Assembly (NCBI GenBank): GCA_036784855.1
Contig: JAZDSV010000005.1
Location: forward strand, 372,001 to 436,000
Direction of reading: 5' to 3'
From: Aphelidium insulamus
Lineage: Eukaryota > Aphelidiomycota > Aphelidea > Aphelidiaceae
DNA length: 64,000 nt
The notes below the pieces were generated by a model, which was given only the letters and a program-made list of their open reading frames with translations, made no database searches and was not told the DNA's origin. Shown in pieces: positions 41,203 through 53,395 of the stretch. Every line of letters begins with the position of its first letter. Position 1 is the stretch's first letter. Made by a program: the position numbers and the translations under genes.

Positions 41203-44051
41203 TCACTTGCCAACCGTCCATTCCGGCTTGATTGCCAGGGCGTAAAATGCGATTCTGTCTGTCGCCTCGTCAATCTACTCATGGTTAGGTACTAATTATA
41301 CACATTCAACAACACGACGCGTGCCCGCTTTTTGGTGGGCTTTCCCGCACCATGGCCAGCCTTGGTTTCCACGCGGATCAGTAACGGCTCGGCGTTTTCC
41401 TTGCCGCGCGCATATTGTAGCTCGGCAATATATTTGTACGAGTGCAGCGGAACGCTTCAGTCATATTAAAAGCACTGATGTTATACTCAAACTTACACGC
41501 GGTCATCGTGATCACTAGTCAAGAGCAGTGTGGCGGGATACTGCTTGGATGCAGAAACGTTATGCACGGGCGAATACTTCAAGTTCACTTCAAAGTCCGG
41601 CTCCAGCTCCGGATCTCCATAATCCGACTTCCATGCGTGCCCAATTGTGAACTTGTGGAAGCGGAGCATGTCCATCACACTGGCTAGTTAAGTACACTGT
41701 ATACATCCATAAACGTGCAATGATCATACCCCACATCAGCAATGGCGCATCCAAATAGCTCCGGCGCCTGATTAACGCAGGCACCCACAAGCAGTCCTCC
41801 ATTGCTTCCGCCGTTGATGCCGATCTTGTTTGCGCTGGTGTATCGTTCCGCGACCAGCCACCGGGCAGCCGCTTGGAAGTCGTCGAAACAGTTCTGCTTC
41901 TGACTCAGGCTGCCTGCCTTGTGCCAGCTTTCTCCAAACTCTCCGCCGCCGCGGATGTTTGGCACGGCCACTACACCATTCAAGTGCTCGATGAAGCACA
42001 GCCATGCAGGTGAAAACATTGGCGTCAAGCTAATGTTGAACCCTCCGTAGCCGTACAGAAGCACAGGATTATTTCCATTTTTGACCATGTCCTGCGGCGG
42101 ATCGGTTATCAGTCATAAGCACGTATATTAATGGCAATTTAGCAAACCTTTTTCGATACGATAAACATGGGGATTTCAGTCCCATCTTTGCTCTTGTATA
42201 CCACTTGATCAGTTGCGTACCGATCCTTAGATGGCAGATTCAGCGCCGTCTCCTTTATGACCTGGCTGGTGGCGCTGGGGCCATCATAGCGGTAGATGAT
42301 ACCAGGATTTGTGAAGGAGCTAAATTTGAAAAAGAAGTCGGCGTGGCGATAATTGCCGCTCAAACTGTCGATGCTGCCAATCGGCAAATTAAGGTCCTTG
42401 ATCTTTGTCCCATCCAGATTAAATAGAGTCAGATTGCTCTAAACGGGGGGCGATGAGAGTGGCGCTTGGATGATGATGCGCAGTACCTTGACATTTCGTA
42501 AGCTGGAAACCGCCAGTTTGTCATTGTGGAAGCAAATGGCATGTTGAATAACATCCGTTGTCTCGGGAACAATATCTACAAATCCTTGTGCAGCATTGTC
42601 CAAGTCGTAATAGACAATTTTGTATCGCGGAGCTTTGCAGTTTGTCTTGAAAAAGAACCTACCGCCCTTGTTGGTAATGTAGGAATACTCGGCATCAAAG
42701 TTGTCCACCACTTTGATAAACTGCGGTCGCGCTGCAGACGTTCAATGAATGTGTGTTTCAAAAGTTGAAGCGTACCGTTCTCACTCACGGCGGACTTCTT
42801 GAGGTCGACAAGGTACAACTTGTTCACTGGATCGCAAGATTTTGTAATGGACACGATAAGAAACGATCCATCGTCCGTCACTTCTGCTCCGGCCATATTG
42901 GTGGGATTCTCAGGGTCTTCATACCAAAGAACATCGGTTTCCTTATTTATTTAAGTCCTGTATGTAGGTAGAAATTGTTTTGCAATGCACCTGAGAGGAG
43001 TGGAGCGCATGGTAGTACAGTTTGCCATTGACATTGGCTCCTGTCTCTGTACCAGCATCGTCCGTCTACTACCATTATTTACACTAAAAAAGGGCTCATG
43101 CGCACCGTGGGCTTGGCAAAGCGCTGGTAAAAGAAGCCCATATCATCGTGAGTCCAGGCGATCGATGTAAATTTCGCCCACTGGATAGTGTCTGCAGTAT
43201 CCTTCATGGTTTGCGTATCTTTAACACTCACGGTGACCCAGTCGGATCCTGCCACATTAGAGTTGATAAACGATTGTATGGCCGCACAGGCAGTCATACC
43301 GGAAAATGACACCCCGTATGCAAAGTAGCGACCGCTCTCGGTGAAATTGTATGTTGTCAGTGACGCGGTGCCGTCTTCGCGACGCTTATTTGGGTCGAAA
43401 AACTCTTTTGCCTCGCCAGTGACAGACAGAGCATGAGACTTTTGCCGATACAAGGTGCTATCAGTTTAATGTTTAAGAGACATATATAGACAGAATTCTA
43501 TATACCTCTGCGCCTGAAGGCCCGAGTTGTGGAAAAAGTAGTAGTAGCCGTCCTGGGCCGGTCGAAACGGACATCCATACCGCTCGTAGTCATACAGCGC
43601 AGTCAACCTGCATGCATCATAATAAGCGGTGCTCAACTAGGGATCGATTATAACTCATGTCGGACTTTTCGCGAAACTGCTCGCGATGTGGCCACTGCGC
43701 CAAATGAGCGGCAGTCAATTCATTCTGCGCGTCGACAAAGGCCTAGATGGTAAAGGTGAGAATGGTGCGTAAAGTATCTTCATGCAGCCACACCTTGGTT
43801 TCTGCAGAGTCTGGATCCTCGAGCCAGCTACGAAGCGAACGCCGTGAAGTTAGAAGCGGAGATGTAATGCTATACGGCACATAACCCACCGATACGGGTC
43901 CGCCATCTTGCGCCGTCCATTGCAGTAGTCATAGAGGGTAGTGTTGTCGCGCTGCATACAACATGGTGTAAGTACAGAGTGGCAGAGGCGCCAAGCGCGG
44001 CACAGCGAGCACACTTGCCCGAGCGGCGGGGTAATTTTTTAGCGCGGCCAT
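41203..44051 (-). CDS. PREP: Prolyl oligopeptidase (S9A)
   Basis: Fourteen exons with introns of 40-67 nt restore one frame of 729 residues. Introns are 43952-44018, 43828-43889, 43743-43793, 43608-43665, 43458-43505, 43066-43105, 42942-42990, 42732-42775, 42439-42486, 42092-42147, 41680-41729, 41455-41496 and 41275-41318. Landmarks: [20 protein letters not shown], propeller blocks [17 protein letters not shown] and [46 protein letters not shown], the nucleophile in [13 protein letters not shown] (Ser about 573), Asp in [11 protein letters not shown] and His in [10 protein letters not shown]. It cleaves short proline-containing peptides in the cytosol. The first intron has a GC donor (GCAAGT); its GT neighbour would break the frame. 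Confidence 0.95.
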
Positions 44052-44215
44052 CCGTTGTCTCACTTTAATGCTGGCACGGAGCATGCCTTAAACAGTCTCG
44101 TTGTTGCGTCATAACAATGGATGTATGTGGATGTATGCCTTTTCACGCTCTACAACTTCCGGCTGCAATAGATTAATATTCACACTTATACCGTATTCTA
44201 TTGCAGTCAAGATGA

Positions 44216-46525
44216 TTAAAACTTGACACTGCGAGCAAGATTCTTCTTGATACCAGTCTCCTCGCCGTGGTAGGGTTTGTCCTGGGAGCGCAGAGTGACC
44301 TTGAAGGATTTCAACTTCTTCATGCTGCGCTCGTACTTTGTCCGCTGTTTGACGCGCGGGTTACGCTGCTCCTTGCTGCGCACGGGTGTCAGTCCCTTGT
44401 TCTTCAGGATGGCGTAGCTGGCCACACGCTTGCCGTCAATGTTCTCCTCTTGCTGCGTGAACGCGGGTTCATTCAGCGCGGCGCGGGCCGACTCCTTGTC
44501 CGAGCGCTTGCGTTGGCGGTCAGCTCTCGTAGCCAGGTAGAACGGGTCGTCTTCCATGGCAAGCTCTTCGCCAGCATCATCGTCACCGTTATTGTCCCAG
44601 TGCGTGTTGTAGTCGTCGCCCTTGGACGATGAGGTGTGCAGTCGTGATGCCTTGTTGCGATCGCCGTGCGGCAAGTCATTGTCGCCGCCACCACGGCGCT
44701 TGTTCGACTTGGCGTCCGCCGGTGCAGTCTGGTTGATCAGAGAGCGCATAAGCTTCTTCTGCCGCGGCTCTTCGGCGGCGTCTTGATCTGCAGCTGCACC
44801 GGCCGCGATAAAGGCCGCGTCGTCAAAGTCATCCAGATCGTGCAGTTCGTTGGTGAGCTGGGCCTGCTTGCGCATCTTGTACTTGTCGGCGCGCGTGACA
44901 GGCAGCCGCACCATCATGTCTTCTTCGGCACGTACGCGGTCCTCCCAGTCCTGGTCCGTGCGCGAATTGTGCGCCAGCAGATTTCCGGCGTCCATGAGCT
45001 CTTCGGGCGCGTCCATCACTTCGGCCGCCAGCTCTTTCATTATGCGCGCGCTCTTGGCGGCCTTGCGCTCGCTGGCATTGCCATCGCTGCGGCGGTGTCG
45101 CTCCGCATTGGCGGTACTGTCGTCAAAGTGCACCGGGGCAATCTTTGGCGCGCGGTACAGCTGTGGCGCCGTGTCTTCCTCATTATTATTTTGTTCGTCT
45201 CCGTTGTCCGCCTCGCCGTCACCGTCAGCAAAGAATGCATCCGGGTTGGGTGCGTGTCGCAGCGGGTCTGACGCGTCCACCGCGCCAGTCACTGCGGCCT
45301 TCACCAGCTTGTCCAGCTGGTATTGCATCTTCTGCTCCAGCGGCTTGATCTTCTCCAGGTAGAGTCGCAGCTCCACCAGCTTCTCGATTACGGGGTGGTC
45401 CTTGACAGACTTGCCGTCGGCCTTCAAGTAGAAGTAGAAGGCCAGGTTCAGACAATAGTTGAGCAACATCTGGTTCTTGACCTCCAGCAAACTGACGCCA
45501 TTCGCGGTCGGCAGTTCCTGGTCGCGCAGTTTCTGCAACAGCGGCCCCACGCGCGTGGTGACCTCCGCAGTCTTGACCTTGAATTCGCCGAGCAAGTCGA
45601 TAAGCTCCGGCGCTTCGGCCATCACTCGGTCAAGTCGCTTCTGCTTGGACAGCGACATCAAGTTCTTGTGAATAATTTCCGTCTCGCCACTAATCTTCAG
45701 TATACATACGGATATACATTCTATACGTACGTGAAATCGGCACTGTCCAGCTGCTGGTCAAACTGTGCCAGCAGGTCTTTGTCGTCATCGCCAGTGGCTG
45801 CGCCGGCACCACTGCCAGACTTGTCGCGGTGCTGGAACGAATCGGCAAAGTCGTCCAGGAAATCCTGGTCGCGCATTGTCTTTGCTTTTTCGCGTTGGAC
45901 ACGCAGCGCTTCCTCCTCTTCTTCCTGCGCCGCCTCCTCATCCATGTCCATGTCGTCGTTGTAGTATATGTTTTTTCGATTTCCCCACGCCATGACATCC
46001 TGGCTTTCCTCGAGCCGCTCTGCAATGCGCGCTTGTCAGTCAAATTTATACATATCTGATCTATGTCCACCGCACCTTCACTATCACTGAGCTCCTCCTC
46101 GCGTTCCAGCGCGCTCAGATGCTTGCGCAGAGCCGGCATCTTTTTCAAATACTGCTCCAAGTCTTCTTCGTCAGAGTCGGCAGAGTCCGCGTCCTGATGA
46201 TCGTCTTCATCGCCATCCTCATCATCGTCGTCGATATCGAGCACCTGCTCGTCGAACGCGTCCTCCTCCACGTCAGACTCGGAGACGCCGCCCTCACCAT
46301 CCGACTGGCCGCCCAGGCGCACCTTGTCGCGACTGGAATGGACTGAAAGGCGCGTGTAGTCAGCACAAATGTGTCTTTGGTGGAATGAAATATATTATGG
46401 TACGTACATGCATCCACTTCGTCCTCCACATCCAGCTGGGACAGGACAATATTTTCTGCTGGCATCTCTGCCGTGCTGGCCGATGCCTTGTCGCCGGAGC
46501 GTTGACGCGATTTTTTTCGTGCCAT
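44216..46525 (-). CDS. SAS10: SAS10/UTP3 small-subunit processome protein
   Basis: Four exons (46525-46408, 46342-46076, 46019-45731, 45689-44216; introns 65, 56 and 41 nt) give 715 residues. The N-terminus is basic (MARKKSRQRSGDKAS). Long acidic stretches follow, then MAWGNRKNIYYNDD. The Sas10/Utp3 domain starts at LDRVMAEAPELIDLLGEFKV and continues KTAEVTTRVGPLLQKL and NQMLLNYCLNLAFYFYLKA. The C-terminal Sas10 signature is NIDGKRVASYAILKNKGLTP, then RNPRVKQRTKYERSMKKLKS and a basic end. It acts in the nucleolus in U3-dependent 18S rRNA processing. The length and acidic/basic layout match the family. Confidence 0.93.
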
Positions 46526-46976
46526 TTTGCGGATCTTCTATCAAGGGGGAATCGGATCTTTTCGCTCTTGGCACTTGGTAATGAGTCGGTCAGGCTCTGT
46601 TAATATCTGATAGATTTTATAGATTTTGCTGCATCAAGACCAATATCGATTAATTTCAGGAATTGCCAAAATGAGCATCACAGCTCAAAATGTAATGTCT
46701 CCAGCGTTACTGTACGTCGTTATGGGATCATGGGACAGAGGCATTTGGAGATATTTTAGAAGCTCCGAGGTAAACGCGAATAGTTCAAGTTAAAAAATAT
46801 CTAACCACAAAAATCTCTAACCTTTAAAAGATTAAAGATTACTTGTCCTTTACACTAAGCAGCCAGCAACAACTGGAAATTTAAGCAAGGATTTTGTAAT
46901 GCTCGATATATATGTATCACAAATTATGACTGTAAGTGACTCAAGAGCTACTACAACACAACACAACAAATCACAA
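46526..46976. other. Divergent intergenic region
   Basis: About 450 bp between the SAS10 and HMCES starts, AT-rich, no gene visible. It probably holds both promoters; no TATA box is obvious. Confidence 0.55.
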
Positions 46977-48125
46977 ATGTGTGGCCGCACTGCCGCGTCC
47001 TTTGTACGTGCCGCAGACTGCACACCACACGTGGCTGCTCACTTAATGTCCACGTGGGCAGAATAATCGCCGTGTGCGCCGGTTGATGCGCGTATCGGCT
47101 GCTGGAGTTGGCGACGACAGCGACGATAGCGGAGATGGTAGCGGGAACGCCTCTGCACAGTCTGATGACGCGCAACCCGACCACCAGCCGTCATACAACG
47201 TGAAGCCCACACACCGTCAGCTGGTAGTGCACCAAGATGGCAAGGAACGCCGCATCACCTGCATGGCACGTGCACCTCCACTCGTAGATACTTGACGTGT
47301 GTGTCATATGTCTTGCTGTCGCAGAAGTGGGGCATGCCGTTGTCATCTTCAATGGTGATAAACGCGCGCGACGACTCTATGGATGCCGGCAAACCGTTTT
47401 ACCGCAGCATGCGCGACAAGAACCGCGGCGTGGTGCTGGCTGAGGGATTCTACGAGTGGAGCAAGATGGGCGGCGAGTCCAGCACGGCCCGGCCCTACTT
47501 TATCTGTCGCCGCGATGGGCGCCCATTGGCCATGGCGACACTCTATCGTCGGCACAAACAGCCGGCGGCCAAAAAGGCAAAACACGAGAACAGGGAAGAA
47601 GAAGGCAAGGATGACAAGGCCGCTGACCAGCCACACTTGCCAGACTATGTGATTGTCACGGTGGAGCCGGCCGAGTCCATGCGACGCCTGCACACTCGCA
47701 TGCCGCTGATGTTGCCCAGCCATGATGCCGTCGACAGGTGGCTGGATGTTGAGGGAGAAAAGTGGAATGAGCACGACCAAGACGGACCGTCGCTAATCAA
47801 ACGCATCACCGCCAATTACAAAGTGGAGTTGAGTGTGGCCCAGTCAGAGAGTGATTGTCGTGCCACAGTCGATGCGATGGGCGGCGATAGTTTGTTCGAT
47901 GATGGCGATACAGGTGGAGATGCGGCGTCGGATTGTCTGCACCTTATTGCGTGGCCGGTGGGTTCGGCAGTGTCGTCGCGCACGGAGCACGGAATCGATT
48001 GTATGCAGCCATTCTTTCCCCATGAACATCCGGTGCCGACTACTTCTCCTGGCAAGCGTAAGCGTGGGGCACGTGCCGACGGGGCGCAGCGCAAGATTAC
48101 TCACTTTTTCGCCTCCAAAGATTAG
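46977..48125 (+). CDS. HMCES: HMCES/SRAP abasic-site protein with a C-terminal PIP box
   Basis: Three exons (46977-47003, 47062-47283, 47325-48125; introns 58 and 41 nt) give 349 residues. It begins MCGRTAASF: Cys2, which forms the covalent link to abasic DNA, is present. Next come a short acidic insert, QPSYNVKPTHRQLVV, TCMARAPPLKWGMP, VINARDDSMDAGKPFYRSM, the active-site Glu in VVLAEGFYEWSKMGG, PYFICRRDGRPLAMATLY and the His in MRRLHTRMPLMLP. The C-terminus ends QRKITHFFASKD, a textbook PCNA-interacting motif (QxxIxxFF) preceded by KRKRG. It shields abasic sites in single-stranded DNA at replication forks. The first exon codes for only nine residues. Confidence 0.94.
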
Positions 48126-48461
48126 ATGCATGAAATTATATGGAATTGCAGAGCAATAGATTTGCTTTTATAGTTGTTATTGCTGTGGAGCATTGTTCAA
48201 TATGGCATTGGCATTCATGAGGACAGTAATGGAAGAGACTTGACAGTGTCAAAATATTATTGAGTGAATTGTTTTACATACACGATAGTTTAAGGGAAGG
48301 AAATGCGGAGTGCAATGAAGACTAAGTAGAGCGTATAGAGGGCCACAATAAATGGCAACTGCAAGTTTAGCAATACCGCTAATTCAACATGAAACGCCAA
48401 CGCACAATCGCCACGTCATCTGTTGCTCACGCGCGCACAGAAGCCAAAACACACTTGCAAC
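48126..48461. other. Intergenic region, no gene seen
   Basis: About 335 bp between HMCES and ERG7 on the same strand. No frame, repeat or RNA motif stands out; it probably holds the HMCES 3' UTR and the ERG7 promoter. Confidence 0.5.
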
Positions 48462-51172
48462 ATGGTCACTTCGAGCCTGCATGAGCAGGTGGTGGAGGCC
48501 CGTAGCGGCAGCGCGGGCACCGCTTGTGCTTCTTTACAGTTTGTGACGGATGCGTCGCGTTGGCGGCTCAAGGTGTCGCACGGTCGGCAGACCTGGTCCT
48601 ATGGCCAGGCGGACTCCAAACGGTCCCATCAGTCGTTTGTGGAGCGGTACTGGCTGGGCTTGGCGGAGACGGATGACAATGCTGCCGAAGAAGAGGTTTG
48701 CTGCCGGCAATACATACGCCGTGCTAATTGGAGTAGAAAGTGGATGACGCGTCGCCTGGTACTTGCACGGGTGGCAAGAGCGCAGCACAGGCCGCGTTGG
48801 ACGGGTTCTCTTTCTTTAGTCGGCTGCAGACTGCAGATGGTCATTGGGCCGGGGACTATGGAGGGCCGCTGTTTCTTTTGCCGGGTTTGATTATTACCTG
48901 CCATGTTACGGGAGTTGATCTGGGCGAACCGGCTCGTCTGGAGATTGTGCGGTACATTCGCTCTACGCAGACGGCAGACGGTGGCTGGGCGCTGCACATT
49001 GAGGGTGATGGCGGAATCGTGCTGTGTACCAGCTTGAACTACGTGGCTCTCCGCATTCTTGATGTGCCTGCGGACGATGCCGCGTGTGTTGTGGCCAGGG
49101 AATTTTTACGTCGTCACGGCGGCGCCACCGGTGTTCCGTCGTGGGGAAAGTTCTGGCTGGCAGTGATGAATGTATACCACTGGGAGGGTGTCAATCCACT
49201 GCTGCCAGAATTGTGGCTGTTGCCGTCCTGGCTGCCGTTTCATCCATCCAGAACTTGGTGCCATGCGCGCCAAATTTATCTGCCAATGAGCTACTGCTAT
49301 GCGCATCGAATTACTGCGCCAGAAAGTGACTTGGTGCGTCAGTTGCGCATTGAATTGTATGAAGGAGTGGAGTATTCGGATATCAAATGGCGACCGGCAC
49401 GAAATGCCGTGGCTGCTGTGGACTGCTATGCACCACATCACCGCATTCTGGATGCAGTTAACAGTAAGTTGTCGCTTTCTGCTGGAGTTCTTGGAAATTT
49501 ACTGCTAGTTGCGTTGTCGACCTATGAAGATCGTCATTGGCCATATCTTCGGCAACGCGCCTTGAACACCGTGCTGGACCATGTTCGCGCCGAAGATCTC
49601 AACTCCAACTACATTGGAATTGGGCCGGTGTGTTGCAATGCCAATTAAAAGATACTGAAATGCTTACATTTTCAGATATCAAAGACCATCAACATGCTTT
49701 GTGTGTGGCATTCGGAAGGAGCAGATTCGTTAGCGTTTACTGCTCACGTTGATCGCATCTGGGACTATCTGTGGTAATTTTCATTGCGTACTTTGATATT
49801 TTGACAGACGCATGAAGGATGGGCCCTGACGGTATGCGCATGAATGGCACCAACGGATCACAGGCAAGTTGTAACACTTTACGCCATCGTTTCTCACTCA
49901 GTATTCTTAACTGTGGGACACTGCTCTGGCTGCACAGGCTTTTTTGGAGGCTGGTTAGTAGTATTGCCAATTATACACAGAGTGATAAATGTTTCAGGCA
50001 TCCCAAAGCACAGCGAGTTCTCGTCAATTGTCGACAAGACGCTTGAGTTCTTGGACGACTGTCAGATTAAACAAAACACTCCCGACCAGTCCAAGTACTA
50101 CAGAGGCGAGCGCAAGGGAGCTTTCCCATTTAGCACTCGCGATTGCGGCTGGATTGTGTCCGATTGCACTGCCGAAGGGGTGAAGGCTGTCATTCTACTG
50201 CAAAAGTTAAAGTATGACGCGGTCTAACTGGACGCTTCTTCCCATTGATTTATGCTCTAGGTCGGTTACTCCAACGGTGGCCGACTATCGGCTATTCGAT
50301 GGAGTCAATGTGCTGCTCGGGATGCAGAATGCGGATGGTGGCTTTGCATCTTACGAGCATCGCCGAGGTCCAATCGCGCTGGAGATGCTGAATCCGTCGG
50401 AAGTGTTCGGTACGCTTGCTTTTGAGCTTCTTGCTTTTTATTTGCTGGCTGACATTCTAAACCTAGGCGAGATTATGGTAGATTATAGCTATGTGGAGTG
50501 CTCGTCGGCGGTCACTCAGTGCCTCACAACATTCAAAAAAGCTTTTCCCGCCTACCGAAGTGCCGAAATTGAGTAAGCCAAAGATAGTGACGTATGTAAT
50601 CTAACAGTGCAGCCGTTGCATCGAACGGGCAATTGCGTTTATCAAGCAAATTCAACGCGGTGATGGCAGCTGGTTTGGATCGTGGGGAGTGTGCTTTACG
50701 TACGGGACGTGGTTTGGACTGGAAGCACTTGCGTGCGTCGGGGAGGTATATGGAAGCAGTGAGGCTGCCAAAGCTGCATGCGACTTCTTGTTGGCAAAGC
50801 AGCGACTGGACGGAGGCTGGGGAGAAAGTTACAAGGTAATATTTACATTGAGTACTATACCGCGTGTTTACTCACCATCAGGCGTGCACGGAAAAGGTGT
50901 ACATGCAGCACCCTGTTCAGTCACAGGCGGTGAACACGGCATGGGCCTGTCTGGCGCTTATGGCTGCTCACTGCCCGGACAAGGATGCAATTGATCGCGG
51001 CATACGTTTGTTGATCAGACGGCAGCAGCAATCGGGAGCATGGCGCCAAGAATCCATTGAAGGAGTGTTCAACAAGACGTGCATGATCAGCTATCCCAAC
51101 TACAAGTTCTACTTTCCCATCTGGGCACTGGGCAGATATGCGCGCATGTACGAAGGAGATGCGGACCAGTGA
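48462..51172 (+). CDS. ERG7: Oxidosqualene cyclase, lanosterol-synthase type
   Basis: Ten exons read about 764 residues: 48462-48695, 48737-49627, 49676-49773, 49818-49863, 49911-49953, 49998-50211, 50261-50409, 50467-50572, 50613-50835 and 50882-51172. QW repeats are frequent ([39 protein letters not shown]). [38 protein letters not shown] and [17 protein letters not shown] are typical. The catalytic block is [20 protein letters not shown], with the initiating Asp in DCTAE. Cys and Val at the positions that are His and Ile in plant cycloartenol synthase mark a lanosterol synthase. It is an ER-lipid monotopic enzyme of sterol synthesis. The fourth intron (49864-49910) has a good GC donor, but the sequence before the next exon is TTCTTAA, not AG; the nearest AG (49901) would add an in-frame TAA. 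Confidence 0.92.
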
Positions 51173-51292
51173 CGCGCTAACTAACCATTAAAATACATGC
51201 TATGAACAAAATACATGCTATGAACTTCAATATTATATGTATGACAGCAGTTGTTTCGACAGCAGCAGTTTCAAACCTTCTCAAAAGACATA

Positions 51293-52121
51293 ATGACATC
51301 CTTCTTTGACCTGGTCAAGACATCTTACGCCGATGTGCCCATTGCGGACGATGCCGACTCTGGAATTGATGTGCAGCAGTTTCTGTCCGCCACCGAGGAC
51401 CTCACCAAGCTGTTTGACTTTATCAACGCCACGGCGTTTGGCCCAGTAAAGTCCGACATGCTGGGCAACTGCAAAGTGCGTGGCAGTCTGATGAATGCTT
51501 ATGTGCAGTCAACAGGCTGACCTAGAGCAACTGCCACGGTGTAGAAGATACGCGACTGCTACAATGCCAGTCTGGGCAAGTGTCAGACCCTACAAGCACT
51601 GGTCCGGGAGGAGGCGGCTCGCGGAGAGAAGACGGGCACTGTCGGTCTGATGTGGCTGCGACGGTGCGTACAACCACACATAGTGTATGCATACAGTCCC
51701 AGCTGACTACTTTAAGCGGGCTCGAGTTTACCAGTTTGGCACTGCGGCGCAACTTGGACAACGCGACTGAAGAGCTACAAGTGTCATTCACCAAAGCGTA
51801 TGAACAGACGCTGCAGAAGCACCACAACTTTCTCGTTCGGCCAATATTTCATGCAAGTGAAAATGATGAGTTTATATGTTGTCTGTATCTTTGGTGCATA
51901 TAGGAACTTCTCTTGATGTAATACACGTTGTTCTACACGTTGATGAACCCCCGACATAGCTGGCAATGAAGGCAGTGCCGTATCGCCGTGACTTTTACTT
52001 CAAAATTGGCGGCACGGACGAGGCGGACACCATCAAGAAGCTGACAGTGTGGCTGGCCGCCTTGGAGAAGCGGGTCAAGATTCTGGTGGACTTTTACAGC
52101 GCCAACAAGTTTGAATGTTGA
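51293..52121 (+). CDS. Glycolipid transfer protein (HET-C2 type)
   Basis: Four exons (51293-51475, 51545-51663, 51717-51852, 51960-52121) give 199 residues. GLTP-fold motifs: TSFFDLVKTSYADVPI, VQQFLSATEDLTKLFDFI, SDMLGNCKKIRDCYNAS, the sugar-binding GLMWLRRGLEFTSLAL, AYEQTLQKHHNFLVRPIF and LAMKAVPYRRDFYFKIG. The key Asp, Asn, Trp and His of the headgroup pocket are in place. It moves glycosphingolipids between membranes in the cytosol; fungal HET-C2 is the best-known relative. Intron 51853-51959 (107 nt) has a GC donor (GCAAGT), and no other donor keeps the frame IFH|LAMKAVP. Confidence 0.92.
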
Positions 52122-52177
52122 GAGCGCTAGATGAGCGTGTTTTACACACAATATAATCCATTCATTCATCTGCTTCA

Positions 52178-53256
52178 ATGAACCGGCTGCCAATTGATGC
52201 GTGGGCCATAATAGCTGCCAACCTGATGCTGGATGACCTAATAGCGCTTACGAGGTAGGATATCCTCGGCCACACTGTGCCAACTAAGTTGTTGCCATAG
52301 GACTTGCAAGCTACTACGACACATTTTTCTGTCCAGCCCGGATCTGTGGGCCGAGATCTACGTGCGGAACGTGCAGCTGCCTCACGAACGACTCGGGGAC
52401 CCTGAACCAGGTTCCGGAGCCAGCATCAACATGTTTAAATGGCTGGCCCATTCAAAAGTTAGCTCTGTGGTCCACTTGTCGTTTATGCAGTGCCACCGAC
52501 GATTCTTGTCGAGCACAGATACTATGTATGCGGTGAGGGATGATTTGATATCTTGCGCTAATACTCAACAGTAACGAGTCGCTCGAAGTCTTTCTGCCGC
52601 TGCAGAAGCGCCTGACAAGTGTCCGCGCGGAAGCTCAAAGTGAATGTAGCGAGTGCATGACCATCGTGTTGTGGCACTTCGCCCGGCATAACGCTGTTAC
52701 GCTCCGCCACCTCAGCATAGGATATATGGGTAACGAATTGCTAACGTCGTCTCATTATGCCATGATGTCGGTCGCTCTGCCCAACATTGAAGTGTTCCAA
52801 ATTGATATCGACATGGAAGACTCGGACACGCTACTTCTCCTTCGAGGATGGACCCATTTGAGATATTTTTGCTTGAGCGATGACATGTTCTTTAGTCCTG
52901 CTCGCCGGTACATCACTGAATTACGTCATTTAGTCTTGGAAGTTCGCCGCATGGACACGTTTATTAGACGGAGCTATGGGAAGACATTCCCGGCAGTTCA
53001 TGTTTGCGAACTGTTGATCGATTATGGAATCGTTGACGTGCGAGCGCTGAGGGCAGTTGTCGACATGTTCCCCAGCATGCAAACTCTTGGGATTCACGCC
53101 GACTTTTATACGTTCTTTCCGCGGGCAGAGCCGCATCGATCGCCCGAATTGGCCGCCGATTACCGTGGCGTGGTCCACAACATTAAGGAAGAGTGCAAGT
53201 CTCTAGGCTTGAAGTTGATATGGTTCGAAAGGCACCCAATTAGGGATTATTTATAA
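52178..53256 (+). CDS. F-box protein
   Basis: Three exons (52178-52254, 52301-52525, 52572-53256; introns 46 and 46 nt) give 328 residues. The N-terminus is an F-box: MNRLPIDAWAIIAANLMLDD, LIALTRTCKLLRHIFLSS, PDLWAEIYVRN. The rest looks like a degenerate leucine-rich region (TLRHLSIGYMGNELL, ALPNIEVFQIDIDME, ELRHLVLEVRRMDTF, RAVVDMFPSMQTLGIH). It is likely a substrate receptor of an SCF ubiquitin ligase, binding Skp1 through the F-box; the target is unknown. The gene starts 56 bp after the GLTP stop. Confidence 0.8.
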
Positions 53257-53395
53257 TATACAGCATTTAAGTGTCTCTCATAAATGTCATGCACACGGCG
53301 ACCGCCGCACTGCTTATCCAATCACAGCAATTGAAAGAGAGCCGCCGCCCATCTGATACCGCCGCCGCATCCATCCACCTCACGCCAGATCCGCC

